This document shows, one piece after another, positions 1 to 10,584 of a stretch of DNA of 64,000 bases (positions within the stretch are counted from its first letter, which is position 1; the number at the start of each line of letters is the position of its first letter). The position numbers and the translations under genes were made by a program. The notes beneath the pieces were generated by a model. That model had not been told where the DNA came from. It did not search any database and saw nothing but the letters and a program-made list of their open reading frames with translations. Origin of the DNA: Paenibacillus xylanexedens (GTDB lineage Bacteria; Bacillota; Bacilli; Paenibacillales; Paenibacillaceae); NCBI RefSeq assembly GCF_007680605.1, contig NZ_VEIO01000001.1:3167276-3231275 (forward strand), given 5' to 3'.

Positions 1-625
1 TCTTCTGGAGTGCTTTGTTGTACGTAAAATCGTCAAGTGTGTTGTGCTTCAAATATGGCATCGTCACCTGAGGCTGTTTTATATACGCAATCGAGATCGC
101 CCAAGCCACCGCCATTTTCACATAATAGGCTTCATGTTTAATCTGATCAAGCAAGGGTAACACCTGATGAATATAAGGTTCCTCCAGATAAAAGTTCAAC
201 AGCATCACCACGCCAAACCGGATTTCATATTCCTGATCCGACTTCATATAAGGCTGAATGAAGCTCCACATCGCATCCATATGCACTTTCGTATATTTCA
301 GTCCGGCACAGAAGCTGTCACATACCGACCAGTTATCGATTTTGGGCACAAAAGCCGCAATGCGTGTCAGCAGCTCGTCCAGATCTGCTTGCACATGACC
401 AATCACCATCGCTTGCAGCATGACTTCTTCGAAATAGTCGTCCCGCGCCGTATCCAGGTACGTACGCCAGTCTGTAGCGGCAATCTGCTTGGCTATTTTG
501 CGGATTATAGGTAAGCGCACACCCATCACGTTTGATATATTCGGTATAAGGGAAGCCGCAAATTTCTGGTATTCCGGCTCAGCCAGGCTGAGCAGTTGTG
601 TTCGAATGTCGGTTTCCAAGGGCAC
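1..625 (-). CDS. AlkD-like DNA alkylation repair protein (3' end outside window)
   Basis: The reverse strand encodes an open, all-helical protein of at least 208 residues, beginning near PLETDIRTQLLSLAEPEYQ and including LGVR-like and DNWSVCDSF segments. These are typical of the HEAT-like DNA alkylation repair family (AlkD), which excises bulky alkylated bases; DNWxxCD belongs to the family's conserved core. The start is unsure: GTG at 625 lies only 4 nt behind a GAGGAGG site, and TTG at 619 lies 10 nt behind it and gives METDIRTQ, which looks like family N-termini. The C-terminus runs off the left edge. It is divergent from mgtE. Confidence 0.8.
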   Translation of the reverse strand, partial: MPLETDIRTQLLSLAEPEYQKFAASLIPNISNVMGVRLPIIRKIAKQIAATDWRTYLDTARDDYFEEVMLQAMVIGHVQADLDELLTRIAAFVPKIDNWSVCDSFCAGLKYTKVHMDAMWSFIQPYMKSDQEYEIRFGVVMLLNFYLEEPYIHQVLPLLDQIKHEAYYVKMAVAWAISIAYIKQPQVTMPYLKHNTLDDFTYNKALQK

Positions 626-807
626 AGGACCTCCTCGTTGATTGCTATAGAACAAGTATATCCTGAGCGCTTTCTTTTGTAAGCCCATCTCGAATGTTTG
701 AGCAAGATTTCAATATATCTTCTACTTCACTACACTTATCACTGTTTAGCAACGAAGGCATTCCGTTTAAAAATATGAAGCGCACCATTCAGGAAAGGAG
801 TGTCATT

Positions 808-2178
808 ATGAACGGTTCTCAAACCCATAAAGAGCTCTCCGTTGAGGAGATTACCCAGCAACTGACACAGCATGTACAGTCCCAGAATCTGCCGGAATTC
901 TATAAACTGGTGAAGGAACTGCGTCCCTATGATCTATCACTCATCTATAAAAAATTCCCTGAAGACGATAAGAGTCGTTTTCTTCTTCTATTTAAACCGG
1001 ATACACTTGCCGATCTGGCCGAGAACCTGAAGCTGCACGAGCAGGCTGAACTGTTTGAACGACTCGGGCCAGAGCGCACATTGGAAGTCATGCAGCAGAT
1101 GGACAAAAGTGATCTCATTCGCTTCATGCACGATCTGCCCGCGAAACGCAGGGAAGAGTTGTTATCCAGTATGAATCTGGATCACTCTGCCATCATTCGT
1201 TCTGTACTCAGCTATCCACCAGAGACTGCCGGACGGATCATGACCGACCGCTATCGCACATTATCCACCCACGACACAGCGAAGGAAGCACTGAAGCAAT
1301 CACAGGGTACGCTACACCTCTCCCCTTCCAGTTACCTCTATGTCATTGATGATGAAGGCAAGCTGGCTGGTGTCGTTAGTTACCGCTCGCTTGCTCTGGC
1401 CGATGACAAAACCAAAGTGGAACAACTGATGACCAGACGTGTTATTCATGCCACGGTGGATATGGATCAGGAAGAGGCTGCCCAGTTGCTCCAACGTTAC
1501 GAATTCATCGCCGTTCCGGTCGTGGATGAAAATAATCGGCTGTGCGGGATCATCCAGATGGATGACGTCATTGACATCATCATGGATGAGGCCAGCGAAG
1601 ACCTCGCCAAAATGGGCGGCGGCGGTAAAGATATTGATTTTGATACCAAACCACTCGTTGCGGTTAGACGCAGGTTGCCTTGGCTTATTTTGCTGTTATT
1701 GATCGGCTTGATCTCGGGAAGCATTGTGGATTTTTTTGAAGATACGCTAAATCAGGTTGTGGCTCTTGCGTTCTTCATGCCTATGATTGCGGGTATGACG
1801 GGAAATACAGGAACACAGTCCCTTGCTGTCGTCGTACGCGGACTGATTGGACGCAAGCTGGACAAGTCAACGGTACTCGCCCTGATTGGACGAGAGATTA
1901 AAGTCGGTACGATGATCGGTCTTGTCTGCGGTCTGCTCATTACGGTCATTGCTTATTTCTGGCAAGGAGACTGGTTGCTCGGGATGATTATCGGTGTATC
2001 CCTGTTTCTCACGCTAATCATCGGTACACTGACAGGCACATGCATCCCGCTTCTACTTAGCCGTTTCAAGGTTGATCCGGCTGTAGCATCCGGCCCGTTA
2101 ATTACAACGCTGAACGATATTCTATCTCTGTTTATTTACTTTGGAATTGCTACACGTTTTATCGGGGCATTGATGTAA
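808..2178 (+). CDS. mgtE: Magnesium transporter MgtE
   Basis: This is a 456-residue integral membrane Mg2+ channel of normal family length. The N-terminal helical MgtE_N domain is followed by two CBS domains (about residues 160-285) that sense cytosolic Mg2+, then five membrane helices. The family hallmark near the C-terminus, with FKVDPAVASGPLITTLND, supplies pore residues. The frame is open from 694, but AGGAAAGGAG lies 7 nt before the ATG at 808, and the protein then starts MNGSQTHKEL, so I use that start. I looked for an M-box Mg2+ riboswitch upstream and saw none. It appears monocistronic. Confidence 0.95.
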   Translation: MNGSQTHKELSVEEITQQLTQHVQSQNLPEFYKLVKELRPYDLSLIYKKFPEDDKSRFLLLFKPDTLADLAENLKLHEQAELFERLGPERTLEVMQQMDKSDLIRFMHDLPAKRREELLSSMNLDHSAIIRSVLSYPPETAGRIMTDRYRTLSTHDTAKEALKQSQGTLHLSPSSYLYVIDDEGKLAGVVSYRSLALADDKTKVEQLMTRRVIHATVDMDQEEAAQLLQRYEFIAVPVVDENNRLCGIIQMDDVIDIIMDEASEDLAKMGGGGKDIDFDTKPLVAVRRRLPWLILLLLIGLISGSIVDFFEDTLNQVVALAFFMPMIAGMTGNTGTQSLAVVVRGLIGRKLDKSTVLALIGREIKVGTMIGLVCGLLITVIAYFWQGDWLLGMIIGVSLFLTLIIGTLTGTCIPLLLSRFKVDPAVASGPLITTLNDILSLFIYFGIATRFIGALM

Positions 2179-2249
2179 GGCATATTGTGCAGAGTTCATT
2201 TAAACTACATCGCTTCTAATTCAGAAATTCATATTGAAACTGGCGCCTC

Positions 2250-2277
2250 TTGACGATTTAGATCATTATGGTATCGT
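2250..2277 (+). promoter_or_regulatory. Candidate sigma-A promoter for the methyltransferase gene
   Basis: TTGACG at 2250-2255 and TATCGT at 2272-2277 are separated by 16 nt, about 55 nt upstream of the methyltransferase start. The -10 match is only moderate. Confidence 0.35.
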
Positions 2278-2333
2278 AAAGAGTATCATTTATCGAAACC
2301 ATGTTTCATACAATGGAACAAAGAGGTGATTAT

Positions 2334-3113
2334 GTGCCCATCAATTTTCATGATAAACGCAACAGAATGACGTACACGACCAGAACTGCCGATGTATCTT
2401 GGTTATCTTTGATCGAAGAGCATGTTGGTATAGCCGGTAAGGCAATTGTTGACATTGGCTGCGGCGGAGGGATTTATACTAAAGCTTTAGCAAGCTCAGG
2501 GGCAGCCCACGTTACTGGAGTAGACTTTTCAAATGAGATGTTACAAGGGGCTGCTCGCCATTGTGAGAATTTGAGCAATGTCACGTTGCAGCAAGGGAAT
2601 GCCTACAACTCGGGACTTCCAAACCATACATTTGATATCGTCTTAGAAAGAGCGCTCATACATCATTTGCATGATTTGCACGGCTGTTTTCAAGAAGCTA
2701 AGCGTATCCTGAAACCTAATGGTGTATTCATCATTCAAGACAGAACACCGGAAGATTGTTTAATGCCAGGGGATGAAAATCATATTAGGGGTTACTTCTT
2801 CAAAAAGTATCCAAAATGGATTGACATGGAACGCTCCCGTCGGCACGAGGCCGCTGAAGTCCAAAGATCGCTAGTTTCTAATGGATTCGTAATCCTTTAC
2901 ACAGTACAGCTTTGGGAAACCAGATCTATTCACCAGGACCTGGATGCCTTAAATAGAGATTTGGCGCAACGGACTGGACGGTCCATTCTTCATGAATTAA
3001 CAGACCATGAGCTTGGCGAGTTGATTATGTTTATTAACAGCAAACTAAAAAACAGTACAGCTCCGATTATTGAAAAAGATTCATGGACATTATGGATTGC
3101 CGTTTCAAAATAA
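2334..3113 (+). CDS. Class I SAM-dependent methyltransferase
   Basis: This 259-residue cytosolic protein has a Rossmann-like methyltransferase fold. Motif I is VDIGCGGGIYTKAL; the acidic end of strand 2 is TGVDFSNEM; the post-I region is LERALIHHLHD, followed by EAKRILKPNGVFIIQDR. The substrate cannot be told from sequence. The frame is open from 2301, but AAGAGGTGAT sits just before the in-frame GTG at 2334, and an overlapping out-of-frame ATG would not give this protein, so the GTG start is preferred. It stands alone between mgtE and a convergent sugar operon, and a terminator follows directly. Confidence 0.85.
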   Translation: MPINFHDKRNRMTYTTRTADVSWLSLIEEHVGIAGKAIVDIGCGGGIYTKALASSGAAHVTGVDFSNEMLQGAARHCENLSNVTLQQGNAYNSGLPNHTFDIVLERALIHHLHDLHGCFQEAKRILKPNGVFIIQDRTPEDCLMPGDENHIRGYFFKKYPKWIDMERSRRHEAAEVQRSLVSNGFVILYTVQLWETRSIHQDLDALNRDLAQRTGRSILHELTDHELGELIMFINSKLKNSTAPIIEKDSWTLWIAVSK

Positions 3114-3117
3114 AGAC

Positions 3118-3148
3118 AAAAAGGGCTTGGCATTTGCCAAGCCTTTTC
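3118..3148. terminator. Bidirectional Rho-independent terminator
   Basis: GGCTTGGC-ATTT-GCCAAGCC is flanked by A-run and T-run (AAAAAGG ... CCTTTT). It separates the convergent methyltransferase gene and the sugar transporter operon and can serve both strands. Confidence 0.85.
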
Positions 3149-3211
3149 GCTAACTTCATATTAAAATTCGTTTAGTACACGGTACATTCAGTACATTTTA
3201 CACCCATCATA

Positions 3212-4375
3212 TTAAGCAGCACGTTTATTTTTGTTATAGATATCAAACGCTACCGCGAGTAGCAGCACCAATCCTTTGATTCCTTGCTGCCAGTCAATAC
3301 CCAGGCCGATCAGGGACATCCCGTTGTTCAGGACACCCATAACCAGACCACCGATGATCGCACCAAATACGGTCCCGATTCCGCCCGAAGCTGACGCTCC
3401 ACCGATGAAGCAGGCTGCAATGGCATCCAGCTCAAAGTTCGTACCCGCTCTTGGCGTAGCCGCATTCAGACGTGCGGCGAAGATCAGACCGGATACAGCT
3501 GCAAGTGTACCCATGTTCACGAACACCCAGAACGTGACTTTTTTCGTTTTGACCCCGGACAGCCCTGCCGCCTTCTCATTGCCCCCGAGAGCATACACAT
3601 GTCGTCCCATCACGGTACGATTCATGACAAAGGAGTACACCACGATTAGCACAAACAGGAGTACCAGAATGTTCGGGATACCCGCATAACTTGCGAGCAC
3701 GAAGGTGAACAGGTTCGTTACCGCTGCCACTACAATCAGTTTAAGCAGGAACAGTCCTTGCGATACTACTTCGAATCCATACTTGCGCTGGGAAGCGCGT
3801 TCCCGCAGTTCACTCACAATGTACCAGATGGTGAGTGCAATCCCCACAATGATGGACACCAGACCCAGACCCGAGAATTGCACATCCGGCAGGAAGCCGG
3901 AGCTGATTTTTTGAAATCCGGCAGGGAAAGGGGATATCGACTGCCCTTCCAGAACAATCATCGTCAGACCCCGGAAGAGCAACATGCCGGCGAGCGTAAC
4001 AATGAAGGCGGGTATCCGCACATACGCAATCCAGAAGCCCTGCCATGCACCAATCAGTGCACCGACCAGCAGTGAAGCAATGACTGCGAGCCAAGCTGGC
4101 AACTGCCAATCCACCATCATGATGGCGGCTACAGCACCGACAAAGGCCGCAATCGAACCGACGGACAAGTCGATATGCCCTGTAATAATGACCAGCACCA
4201 TACCGATGGCAAGGACCAGAATGTAGCTATTTTGCAAAATCAGGTTCGTGATATTAATTGGCTTGAGCAACAGCCCACTCGTTAATACCTCAAAGAGAAG
4301 CATAATGACAACGAGGGCAATGATCATGCCATATTGACGTATATTATTTTTGAACAGTTTAGTTACCGTTTCCAT
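3212..4375 (-). CDS. mmsB: Monosaccharide ABC transporter permease (MmsB/GguB/XylH type)
   Basis: This 387-residue protein has about ten hydrophobic helices and no signal peptidase site. It carries the family segment [16 protein letters not shown] near residue 65 and the coupling region [16 protein letters not shown], typical of CUT2 permeases such as XylH, AraH and GguB. It forms the membrane channel of a pentose/monosaccharide importer. Its start overlaps the last 17 bases of the ATPase gene, so the two are translationally coupled. It is the last gene of the operon. The exact sugar (xylose, arabinose or several) is not visible in the sequence. Confidence 0.9.
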   Translation of the reverse strand: METVTKLFKNNIRQYGMIIALVVIMLLFEVLTSGLLLKPINITNLILQNSYILVLAIGMVLVIITGHIDLSVGSIAAFVGAVAAIMMVDWQLPAWLAVIASLLVGALIGAWQGFWIAYVRIPAFIVTLAGMLLFRGLTMIVLEGQSISPFPAGFQKISSGFLPDVQFSGLGLVSIIVGIALTIWYIVSELRERASQRKYGFEVVSQGLFLLKLIVVAAVTNLFTFVLASYAGIPNILVLLFVLIVVYSFVMNRTVMGRHVYALGGNEKAAGLSGVKTKKVTFWVFVNMGTLAAVSGLIFAARLNAATPRAGTNFELDAIAACFIGGASASGGIGTVFGAIIGGLVMGVLNNGMSLIGLGIDWQQGIKGLVLLLAVAFDIYNKNKRAA

Positions 4376-5909
4376 GCTTACCGCCTCCAGACTTGGTCAT
4401 ATATCTCATCAGTGTTTCCTGCGATGCCTGCTCCCGGCTGACTTCACCCGTGATTCGTCCGGCATTCATCACATAGATCCGGTCACACAACCCCAGAACT
4501 TCCGGCAGCTCCGATGAAATCACCAGCACACCCTTGCCTTCGGCAGCAAGCCGGTGGATAATCGTATAAATTTCGAACTTGGCACCCACGTCGATTCCGC
4601 GTGTCGGCTCATCCAGAATGAGAATATCCGGCCCGGCAAAAATCCATTTGCTCAGCACCACCTTCTGCTGGTTGCCCCCGCTCAGATTCCCGGTTTTCTG
4701 CAGGATATTAGGTGCCTTGATGTTCATGCTTTTCTTCATCTCTTCCGCAACCAGCACTTCCTCCTGCTCGTTCACAACGGCATTGCGGGTCAGTTTACCA
4801 AGTCCGGTGAGTGAAATGTTGCGTTTGATATCATCCATCAAAATAAGGCCATATTCCTTGCGATCCTCCGTCACATAAGCAAAACCATTCTGAATCGCCT
4901 CGGTCACACTGTTATTCTGAATCGGCTTGCCATCCTTGATCAGCTGACCCGAGATATTGCGACCATACGATTTGCCGAAAATACTCATCGCAAGCTCTGT
5001 ACGTCCTGCGCCCATCAGTCCCGCGATGCCTACGATCTCGCCACGTCTGATGTTCATGTTGATCTGATCCAGCACCTTGCGCTCGGCCTGATGCTCGTGG
5101 TACACCGTCCAGTCTTTTACTTCCAGCACCACGTCACCAATCGTGGCATGACGTTCAGGGTAGCGGCTCGTCAGGTCCCGTCCAACCATGCCGCTGATGA
5201 TGCGATCCTCGGTGACGTTATCCTTTTTCATATCGAGCGTTTCAATCGTCTTGCCATCCCTCAGGATCGTCACCGCATCCGAGACCTTGGACACCTCGTT
5301 CAGCTTGTGAGAGATGAGGATACACGCGATGCCCTGCTTTTTGAATTCCAGCATCAGTTGCAGCAGATTTTCACTGTCATCTTCATTCAACGCTGCGGTA
5401 GGCTCATCCAGAATAAGCAGACGCACTTTTTTGGAGAGCGCTTTCGCAATTTCAACCAGTTGCTGCTTACCTACCCCGATGCTGGACACAAGGGTGTTCG
5501 GGTTTTCGTTCAAACCAACCTTGCCCAGTAGCTCACGTGTTCCGACATAGGTTTCCTTCCAATTCACGATGCCTTTGCTGGCACGTTCGTTGCCCAGAAA
5601 TATATTTTCTGCAATCGAGAGATACGGGATCAGCGCCAGCTCCTGATGGATAATGACAATGCCCAGATCCTCACTCTGCTTGATATCTTTGAACTCACAC
5701 GTCTTACCGCGGAACAAAATGTCCCCTTCATAACTTCCATGCGGGTATACTCCGCTAAGCACCTTCATCAGCGTAGACTTGCCTGCGCCATTCTCGCCGC
5801 AGATGGAATGAATTTCGCCTTCCCGGATTTTCAGGTTGACGTTCTCCAGCGCTTTGACTCCCGGAAACGTTTTGGTAATGTTCTTCATTTCAAGAATAAT
5901 GTCCGTCAT
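4359..5909 (-). CDS. mmsA: Monosaccharide ABC transporter ATP-binding protein (MmsA/GguA/XylG type)
   Basis: This 516-residue protein has two fused ATPase domains. The first has Walker [10 protein letters not shown] near residue 40, a signature-like [15 protein letters not shown] and Walker [12 protein letters not shown]. The second has the degenerate Walker [10 protein letters not shown] near residue 298, signature [14 protein letters not shown] and [14 protein letters not shown]. Duplicated cassettes with a degenerate second P-loop are normal for CUT2 importers (RbsA, XylG, AraG). It lies between the solute-binding and permease genes and energises uptake at the inner face of the membrane. 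Confidence 0.93.
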   Translation of the reverse strand: MTDIILEMKNITKTFPGVKALENVNLKIREGEIHSICGENGAGKSTLMKVLSGVYPHGSYEGDILFRGKTCEFKDIKQSEDLGIVIIHQELALIPYLSIAENIFLGNERASKGIVNWKETYVGTRELLGKVGLNENPNTLVSSIGVGKQQLVEIAKALSKKVRLLILDEPTAALNEDDSENLLQLMLEFKKQGIACILISHKLNEVSKVSDAVTILRDGKTIETLDMKKDNVTEDRIISGMVGRDLTSRYPERHATIGDVVLEVKDWTVYHEHQAERKVLDQINMNIRRGEIVGIAGLMGAGRTELAMSIFGKSYGRNISGQLIKDGKPIQNNSVTEAIQNGFAYVTEDRKEYGLILMDDIKRNISLTGLGKLTRNAVVNEQEEVLVAEEMKKSMNIKAPNILQKTGNLSGGNQQKVVLSKWIFAGPDILILDEPTRGIDVGAKFEIYTIIHRLAAEGKGVLVISSELPEVLGLCDRIYVMNAGRITGEVSREQASQETLMRYMTKSGGGKHGNGN

Positions 5910-5998
5910 GGCATGTGCTCCTTTCCTTGGATGATGCGTTATGGCAAACTAAGTTCTCTCATCGTATTTATTGAGCACCCTATCTCTTTCATCGCACT

Positions 5999-7084
5999 TT
6001 AGGGCAGCCCTATTTCTTCTTTCGTGTAATACTTGCTACCCACAATATCTTTCTCCACGTTGGTTCGATCCACCGAGATCGGGTCGAGCAGATAAGCCGG
6101 AACAACCATTAATCCGTTGTTATATGATTTTGTATCATTAACCTCTGCTTGTTTTCCTTGCAAAATGCTGTTGGCCATCTCCACTGTTTTCTCGGCGAGT
6201 TTACGCGTATCCTTGAAGACCGTCTGTGTCTGTTCTCCAGCCACAATGGACTTGATGGAAGCCAGTTCCGCATCCTGCCCCGTAATAACCGGAAGTGGTT
6301 TGTTCGGCTTGCCGTAGCCAATGCCTTTCAGAGATGAGATAATTCCGATACTGATTCCGTCATACGGAGATAACACCGCATCCAGATTATCGCCTGAATA
6401 GTAAGCACTAAGCAGGTTATCCATCCTTGATTGGGCTAAAGCCCCGTCCCAGCGCAGTGTAGCAATTTGCGCCATCGTCATCTGTTTACTTCGTACGACC
6501 AGCTTGCCAGAGTCAATATACGGCTTGAGCACCGACATTGCACCGTCGAAGAAAAAGTATGCATTGTTGTCATCCGGCGATCCACCAAACAACTCGATGT
6601 TAAACGGCCCCTTACCATCCTTAAGCCCCAGCTTCTGTTCAATGTAGGAGGCTTGCAGCACCCCGACTTTAAAGTTGTCAAACGTCGCATAATAAGTCAG
6701 ATATGGCGTGTTACGAATAAGCCGGTCATACGAGATGACCTGAATGCCTTCGTCATGTGCCTTCTTGATGACATCGGTCAGCGTATTTCCGTCTACAGAT
6801 GCAATGACCATGACATCAACACCTTTGGTAATCATGTTTTCAATCTGGGAGATTTGATTCTCAACCACGTCTTCAGCATACTGAAGATCTGTTTTGTAAC
6901 CTTGCTCCTGAAACAGACGAACCATATTCTCTCCGTCTCCCACCCAGCGTTCCGACGATTTGGTAGGCATGGATATGCCGACATATCCTTTCTCCTTGCT
7001 TCCCACATCGCTTTCAGCCAGATTACAGGCCGAGAGCATGACGGACATTACCAGAAGCCAGATGAGTATTGCTCCTTTTTTCAT
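5999..7084 (-). CDS. chvE: Sugar-binding lipoprotein of the CUT2 importer (ChvE/XylF type)
   Basis: This 361-residue Peripla_BP_4 lipoprotein has signal peptide [20 protein letters not shown], with lipobox LSAC at about residue 20. The ChvE-family segments GGSPDDNNA and VITGQDAEL are present. It captures a monosaccharide outside the cell and delivers it to MmsAB. The frame is open to 7150, but AAAGGGGAA precedes the ATG at 7084, and only this start puts the signal peptide at the N-terminus. The upstream gap holds a palindrome AGGTT-TTG-AACCT (7221-7233), a possible site for the response regulator next door; no good -35 is visible, which suits activator-dependent expression. Confidence 0.9.
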   Translation of the reverse strand: MKKGAILIWLLVMSVMLSACNLAESDVGSKEKGYVGISMPTKSSERWVGDGENMVRLFQEQGYKTDLQYAEDVVENQISQIENMITKGVDVMVIASVDGNTLTDVIKKAHDEGIQVISYDRLIRNTPYLTYYATFDNFKVGVLQASYIEQKLGLKDGKGPFNIELFGGSPDDNNAYFFFDGAMSVLKPYIDSGKLVVRSKQMTMAQIATLRWDGALAQSRMDNLLSAYYSGDNLDAVLSPYDGISIGIISSLKGIGYGKPNKPLPVITGQDAELASIKSIVAGEQTQTVFKDTRKLAEKTVEMANSILQGKQAEVNDTKSYNNGLMVVPAYLLDPISVDRTNVEKDIVGSKYYTKEEIGLP

Positions 7085-7272
7085 ATGAAGTTCCCCTTTC
7101 CTCACGTCATCGCGTTCAGTTGGAATCCCAAGATAACGCTTACATCCCATGGAGTATCGTCTAACTTATTGTGCCTCTCTGCATCTCATGGTAGCATTTC
7201 GCAGCCAGCGAGGTCTTTGCAGGTTTTGAACCTTTTTTATAAAAATTTAACTTTTGATGGAAGCGCACAACG

Positions 7273-7308
7273 AAAAAACCACCGCAGGCGGTAAACCTTT
7301 AACGGTGG
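7273..7308 (-). terminator. Terminator after the response regulator gene
   Basis: On the minus strand CCACCG and CGGTGG enclose a small inner ACCGC/GCGGT hairpin, followed by TTTTTT. It ends the sensor operon and separates it from the chvE unit. Confidence 0.75.
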
Positions 7309-7357
7309 GTTGGTTTGTAACCTCTGATATCCATACTTCCGATGAAGCTTCGGAAAT

Positions 7358-8635
7358 CTATACAGAACCTGCGGTGGAACTTTCCGTTCCGCCATTTTTG
7401 CGATATTGGGCAGGTGAGATGCCCATCGTTTTTTTGAACGCTGTGCTGAAATAGTGCTGTGTATCATACCCTACGCGTTCAGCGATGGTATGGATCGGGA
7501 GCGACGTGGAGTCCAGCAGCTGCGCGGCTTTACGAATACGGGCATGAGTGACAAGAGTAACGAACGAGTCGTTCAACTCTTTTTTCAACACACGACTGAG
7601 GTATACGGCCGACACCTGCAAACGGGATGCCAGCGATTCCAGCGTCAACTCCCGTTCTGCGTACTCCTCCTGAATTAACTGCCGTGCCCTGCGAACGAGC
7701 GGAGAGAGCTTCACTTCCTCATATACCTGTTCACGGCAATGCCGATACGTACCCGGCACCTCTTCCAGCGTCCCCCTATGAAGTTCAAAATGCGCATGAA
7801 CCGCGATGTTCAGGCAAGCACTAATCTGCTGTTCCAGCAGGAGTGCAATCTCTTCAGGGGTCTCCTGCCACAGGCAGATCCCGATAACACTGCTGGCATC
7901 ACGAAAGAGCACATGCGGAAGATCTCCAAGCAGTTCTGATATGATATTTTCCATGGCAAACAGGAACAGTTGGCGATCGTTCTCCCTCAGTATAGTCTGA
8001 CGCGCCTCGGCAGCAGGCCAGCGTACCACACCTACTTGCACAGGTGATGCAGACGGCAGATGTAGAAAAGCAAGCTGCTCCATCAGACTCTCGCCAGCTA
8101 GCTGTCCTTTCATCCACTCCAGACAAAATCGCTGGCGAAGCAGCGGGATATTTCGTTCAATTTGCTCTGCCGCCTGCCTGACATATGCTGTCCGCTGATG
8201 CTCCTCATCCAGCCGCTGGCGTAACCGCTCCAGTGCAGCTCTCAACTGGTCCGCTTGTACAGGCTTCAGGATGTAATCCTCGACTCCGAGACGAACCGCT
8301 TCCTGGGCATAAGCAAATTCATCATGCCCGGATATGATCAGATAACGAACTCCCGGACACTGTTCCTGTAAAGCCCGAATGAGTCCAATGCCATTCAGAA
8401 AAGGCATATTCATATCGACCAGCACGACATCTACATTCAACTCAACTGCCCGTTCCAGTGCTTCCTCACCGTCCTCGGCTTCACCGACAACCTCCATGCC
8501 AAATGTAGCCCAATCCATAGCTTCGCGGATTCCTTCTCGAATAATCGGTTCATCGTCGGCAATCAGCACACGATACAGGTTATCCATTGCATTGGCATTG
8601 ACCGGTGTCACTGTATAATCCACAGCCTTCTTCAC
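7358..8635 (-). CDS. Response regulator, YesN/AraT type (REC + AraC HTH)
   Basis: This protein of about 425 residues has an N-terminal receiver domain with acidic DDEP, phospho-acceptor Asp in VVLVDMNMP and the conserved Lys in YILKPVQ, a middle linker, and a C-terminal AraC-type DNA-binding domain (SRVLKKELNDSF, GYDTQHYFSTAFKKTMG). It is phosphorylated by the kinase encoded just upstream and probably activates the chvE-mmsAB operon. The start is unsure: GTG at 8635 overlaps the kinase stop as GTGA but sits on the SD itself; a GTG four codons on, or ATG at 8587 (MDNLYRVLIADDEP), are alternatives, the last fitting the receiver domain best. Confidence 0.92.
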   Translation of the reverse strand: MKKAVDYTVTPVNANAMDNLYRVLIADDEPIIREGIREAMDWATFGMEVVGEAEDGEEALERAVELNVDVVLVDMNMPFLNGIGLIRALQEQCPGVRYLIISGHDEFAYAQEAVRLGVEDYILKPVQADQLRAALERLRQRLDEEHQRTAYVRQAAEQIERNIPLLRQRFCLEWMKGQLAGESLMEQLAFLHLPSASPVQVGVVRWPAAEARQTILRENDRQLFLFAMENIISELLGDLPHVLFRDASSVIGICLWQETPEEIALLLEQQISACLNIAVHAHFELHRGTLEEVPGTYRHCREQVYEEVKLSPLVRRARQLIQEEYAERELTLESLASRLQVSAVYLSRVLKKELNDSFVTLVTHARIRKAAQLLDSTSLPIHTIAERVGYDTQHYFSTAFKKTMGISPAQYRKNGGTESSTAGSV

Positions 8636-10584
8636 TCCTTCTCTTGTCGATCTTGGTTATCTCGGGGCTCAACCCGGGGAGGTATGGTTACAGGCATTTC
8701 CCGCATCAGTGGATGAATAATCGTAACGCGGGTTCCCTCACCCTGCCTGCTGTCCAGCCAAATCCCATAGTCACTGCCAAATGATAATCTTAATCGTGCC
8801 TGTACATTCAGCATCCCGTAACTTTTACCCGTCCACTCCGGTGAAGTCGATTCCAGACTCTCCATCGTCATATCCAATAGCTGCAACATCTCCGCCAGTC
8901 GTTCTCCGCTCATTCCGGCTCCGTCGTCCTTAATGGTCAGATATAGCTTCCCCTGCTCCACCTTCGCTTCTATGACAATATGGCCTGGGCCACGTCTGCC
9001 CTTGATGCCGTGGTATATCGCATTTTCCACCAAAGGCTGGAGTAACAACTTGAGCACATACAAATTCTTCAATTCTTCCGGGACGTGGATGGTGTACCCA
9101 AGACGATCCCGATATCTGGTCTGCTGGATCTGCAGATAACTGCTGATATGCTCCAGCTCAGAGTGTAACGGAATATAATCCTGTCCCTTGCTGAGTCCGA
9201 TTCGGAACAAACGGGACAGTGCTCCAACCATATCGGACACACCGTCGGCGCCTTCTTTTCGTGCCATCCAGTGAATCGTATCCAGCGTATTATATAAAAA
9301 ATGAGGCTTGATATGCTCCTGCAAGCTACGCATCTCCGCATCCCGTTTCTGACGTTCCCTCAGCTCATTCAGCGTAATCAACTGACGAATCTGGCTCAGC
9401 ATTCGGTTGAAACTATTCCCCAGCATGCCGATCTCATCGGCACGATCACTCCACCGGCCTGCATTGAGATTGCCTGTTTCGGCTCTGCGCATATAAGACA
9501 TCAACCGGAAGATTGGCTGCGCAATGGAACGGGAAAACCACAAGGATGTACTCAAACCAAACAAACATACCACAAAGACAAAACTGACCACGTAAAACTG
9601 AATCTGTCGCACCTCGGAGATCGACTCTTTGGTCGGGAATACCCCCACCGTTCTCCAGCCCGTAAAGGTAGAGGACTGATACATGAATAATAACGCTTCA
9701 CCATCCACTGCTTTCGTAAACGTTCCACTCTCTCCAGAAGCAAACCAGCTCGCCGGAATATGTTCAATGAGCGGATGTTCGGGTCTGTATACACTTTGTC
9801 CTTCGGCATCGGTGACCATGACATACCCGGATTTGCCAAGTGTTACATTACGAGCCGCCTGCGAAACGGATCTCAGCTTGAGGTCAATCAGTACAGCTCC
9901 CTTCACGAGTCCAGTCGTTTCATCCGTTACAGATCGGGCGACCGATACGATCTCATCGTCCTTATACCGGACATGTGTGGTCATGTTGCGCTCTCGCGGC
10001 TGGCCGATTACTGTGAAAATTCCTGGTTGCACTGCAGCCTTCCGATACCAATCCTCCTCGGTCAGACGCTGCTCCGTTCGAGGATACATCTCATTGCTTA
10101 TATAATCACCGTTACCGTTCACAAGCACGATGCCCGCAATTTCCGGGTACAATGTGGTGAATCCTTGCAAAGTCTGTTTGATGCCATACAAACGGTTCTG
10201 TTCAGATTCCGTATACGCTTGGCTGGCTTGTCTTTCGACGCGTTCACGTTCGCGTGTGTTCCCGTCTCCGCCGATCTTCTCGTCCATGAATGCATTGACG
10301 TCTGGTTCAAACGCAATCAGATAGGTCATATTTTGCAAGTTCTCCATCTTGGTGTTCAACGCTTCATTGACCTTGCCGATCAGTTGCATCGTATGACCCT
10401 CTACCTGCCGATCCACGACTCGTTCTACCGTCCAGTTCACGAGCAGACCCAAACCAACGGACGGTACGATGGCAAAAAGCAGAAATAGCAGCATCAATTG
10501 GTATCGTAACGGCATGTTACGCAGACGCAGGCGGCGGAATCCGTTCACAAGCTCAGAGCGCCAAGTTTTCTGTCTATTTGGCAT
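8632..10584 (-). CDS. Sensor histidine kinase, YesM/AraS type
   Basis: This protein of about 650 residues has a first membrane helix near residues 27-50, a large extracellular sensor region (Cache-like, about 55-310), a second helix near 325, a HAMP segment (NAGRWSDRADEIGMLG), the His_kinase motif EHIKPHFLYNTLDTIHW and an HATPase_c domain with KDDGAGMSGERL. This layout is the YesM/LytS family. It probably reads the state of the membrane-anchored sugar-binding protein encoded before it and phosphorylates the adjacent regulator. ATG 10584 overlaps the binding-protein stop; an ATG 15 nt further upstream is also open. Both lack a strong SD, so coupling is likely. Confidence 0.92.
   Translation of the reverse strand: MPNRQKTWRSELVNGFRRLRLRNMPLRYQLMLLFLLFAIVPSVGLGLLVNWTVERVVDRQVEGHTMQLIGKVNEALNTKMENLQNMTYLIAFEPDVNAFMDEKIGGDGNTRERERVERQASQAYTESEQNRLYGIKQTLQGFTTLYPEIAGIVLVNGNGDYISNEMYPRTEQRLTEEDWYRKAAVQPGIFTVIGQPRERNMTTHVRYKDDEIVSVARSVTDETTGLVKGAVLIDLKLRSVSQAARNVTLGKSGYVMVTDAEGQSVYRPEHPLIEHIPASWFASGESGTFTKAVDGEALLFMYQSSTFTGWRTVGVFPTKESISEVRQIQFYVVSFVFVVCLFGLSTSLWFSRSIAQPIFRLMSYMRRAETGNLNAGRWSDRADEIGMLGNSFNRMLSQIRQLITLNELRERQKRDAEMRSLQEHIKPHFLYNTLDTIHWMARKEGADGVSDMVGALSRLFRIGLSKGQDYIPLHSELEHISSYLQIQQTRYRDRLGYTIHVPEELKNLYVLKLLLQPLVENAIYHGIKGRRGPGHIVIEAKVEQGKLYLTIKDDGAGMSGERLAEMLQLLDMTMESLESTSPEWTGKSYGMLNVQARLRLSFGSDYGIWLDSRQGEGTRVTIIHPLMREMPVTIPPRVEPRDNQDRQEKE

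Noticed and set aside
640..807. M-box Mg2+ riboswitch before mgtE
   Set aside because: None of the conserved M-box segments could be found in the leader.
6467..7294. 275-codon plus-strand frame opposite the chvE gene
   Set aside because: It lies antisense to a clear lipoprotein gene, has no SD and no recognisable protein character.
9760..10488. 242-codon plus-strand frame opposite the sensor kinase
   Set aside because: Antisense shadow; no SD and no family resemblance.
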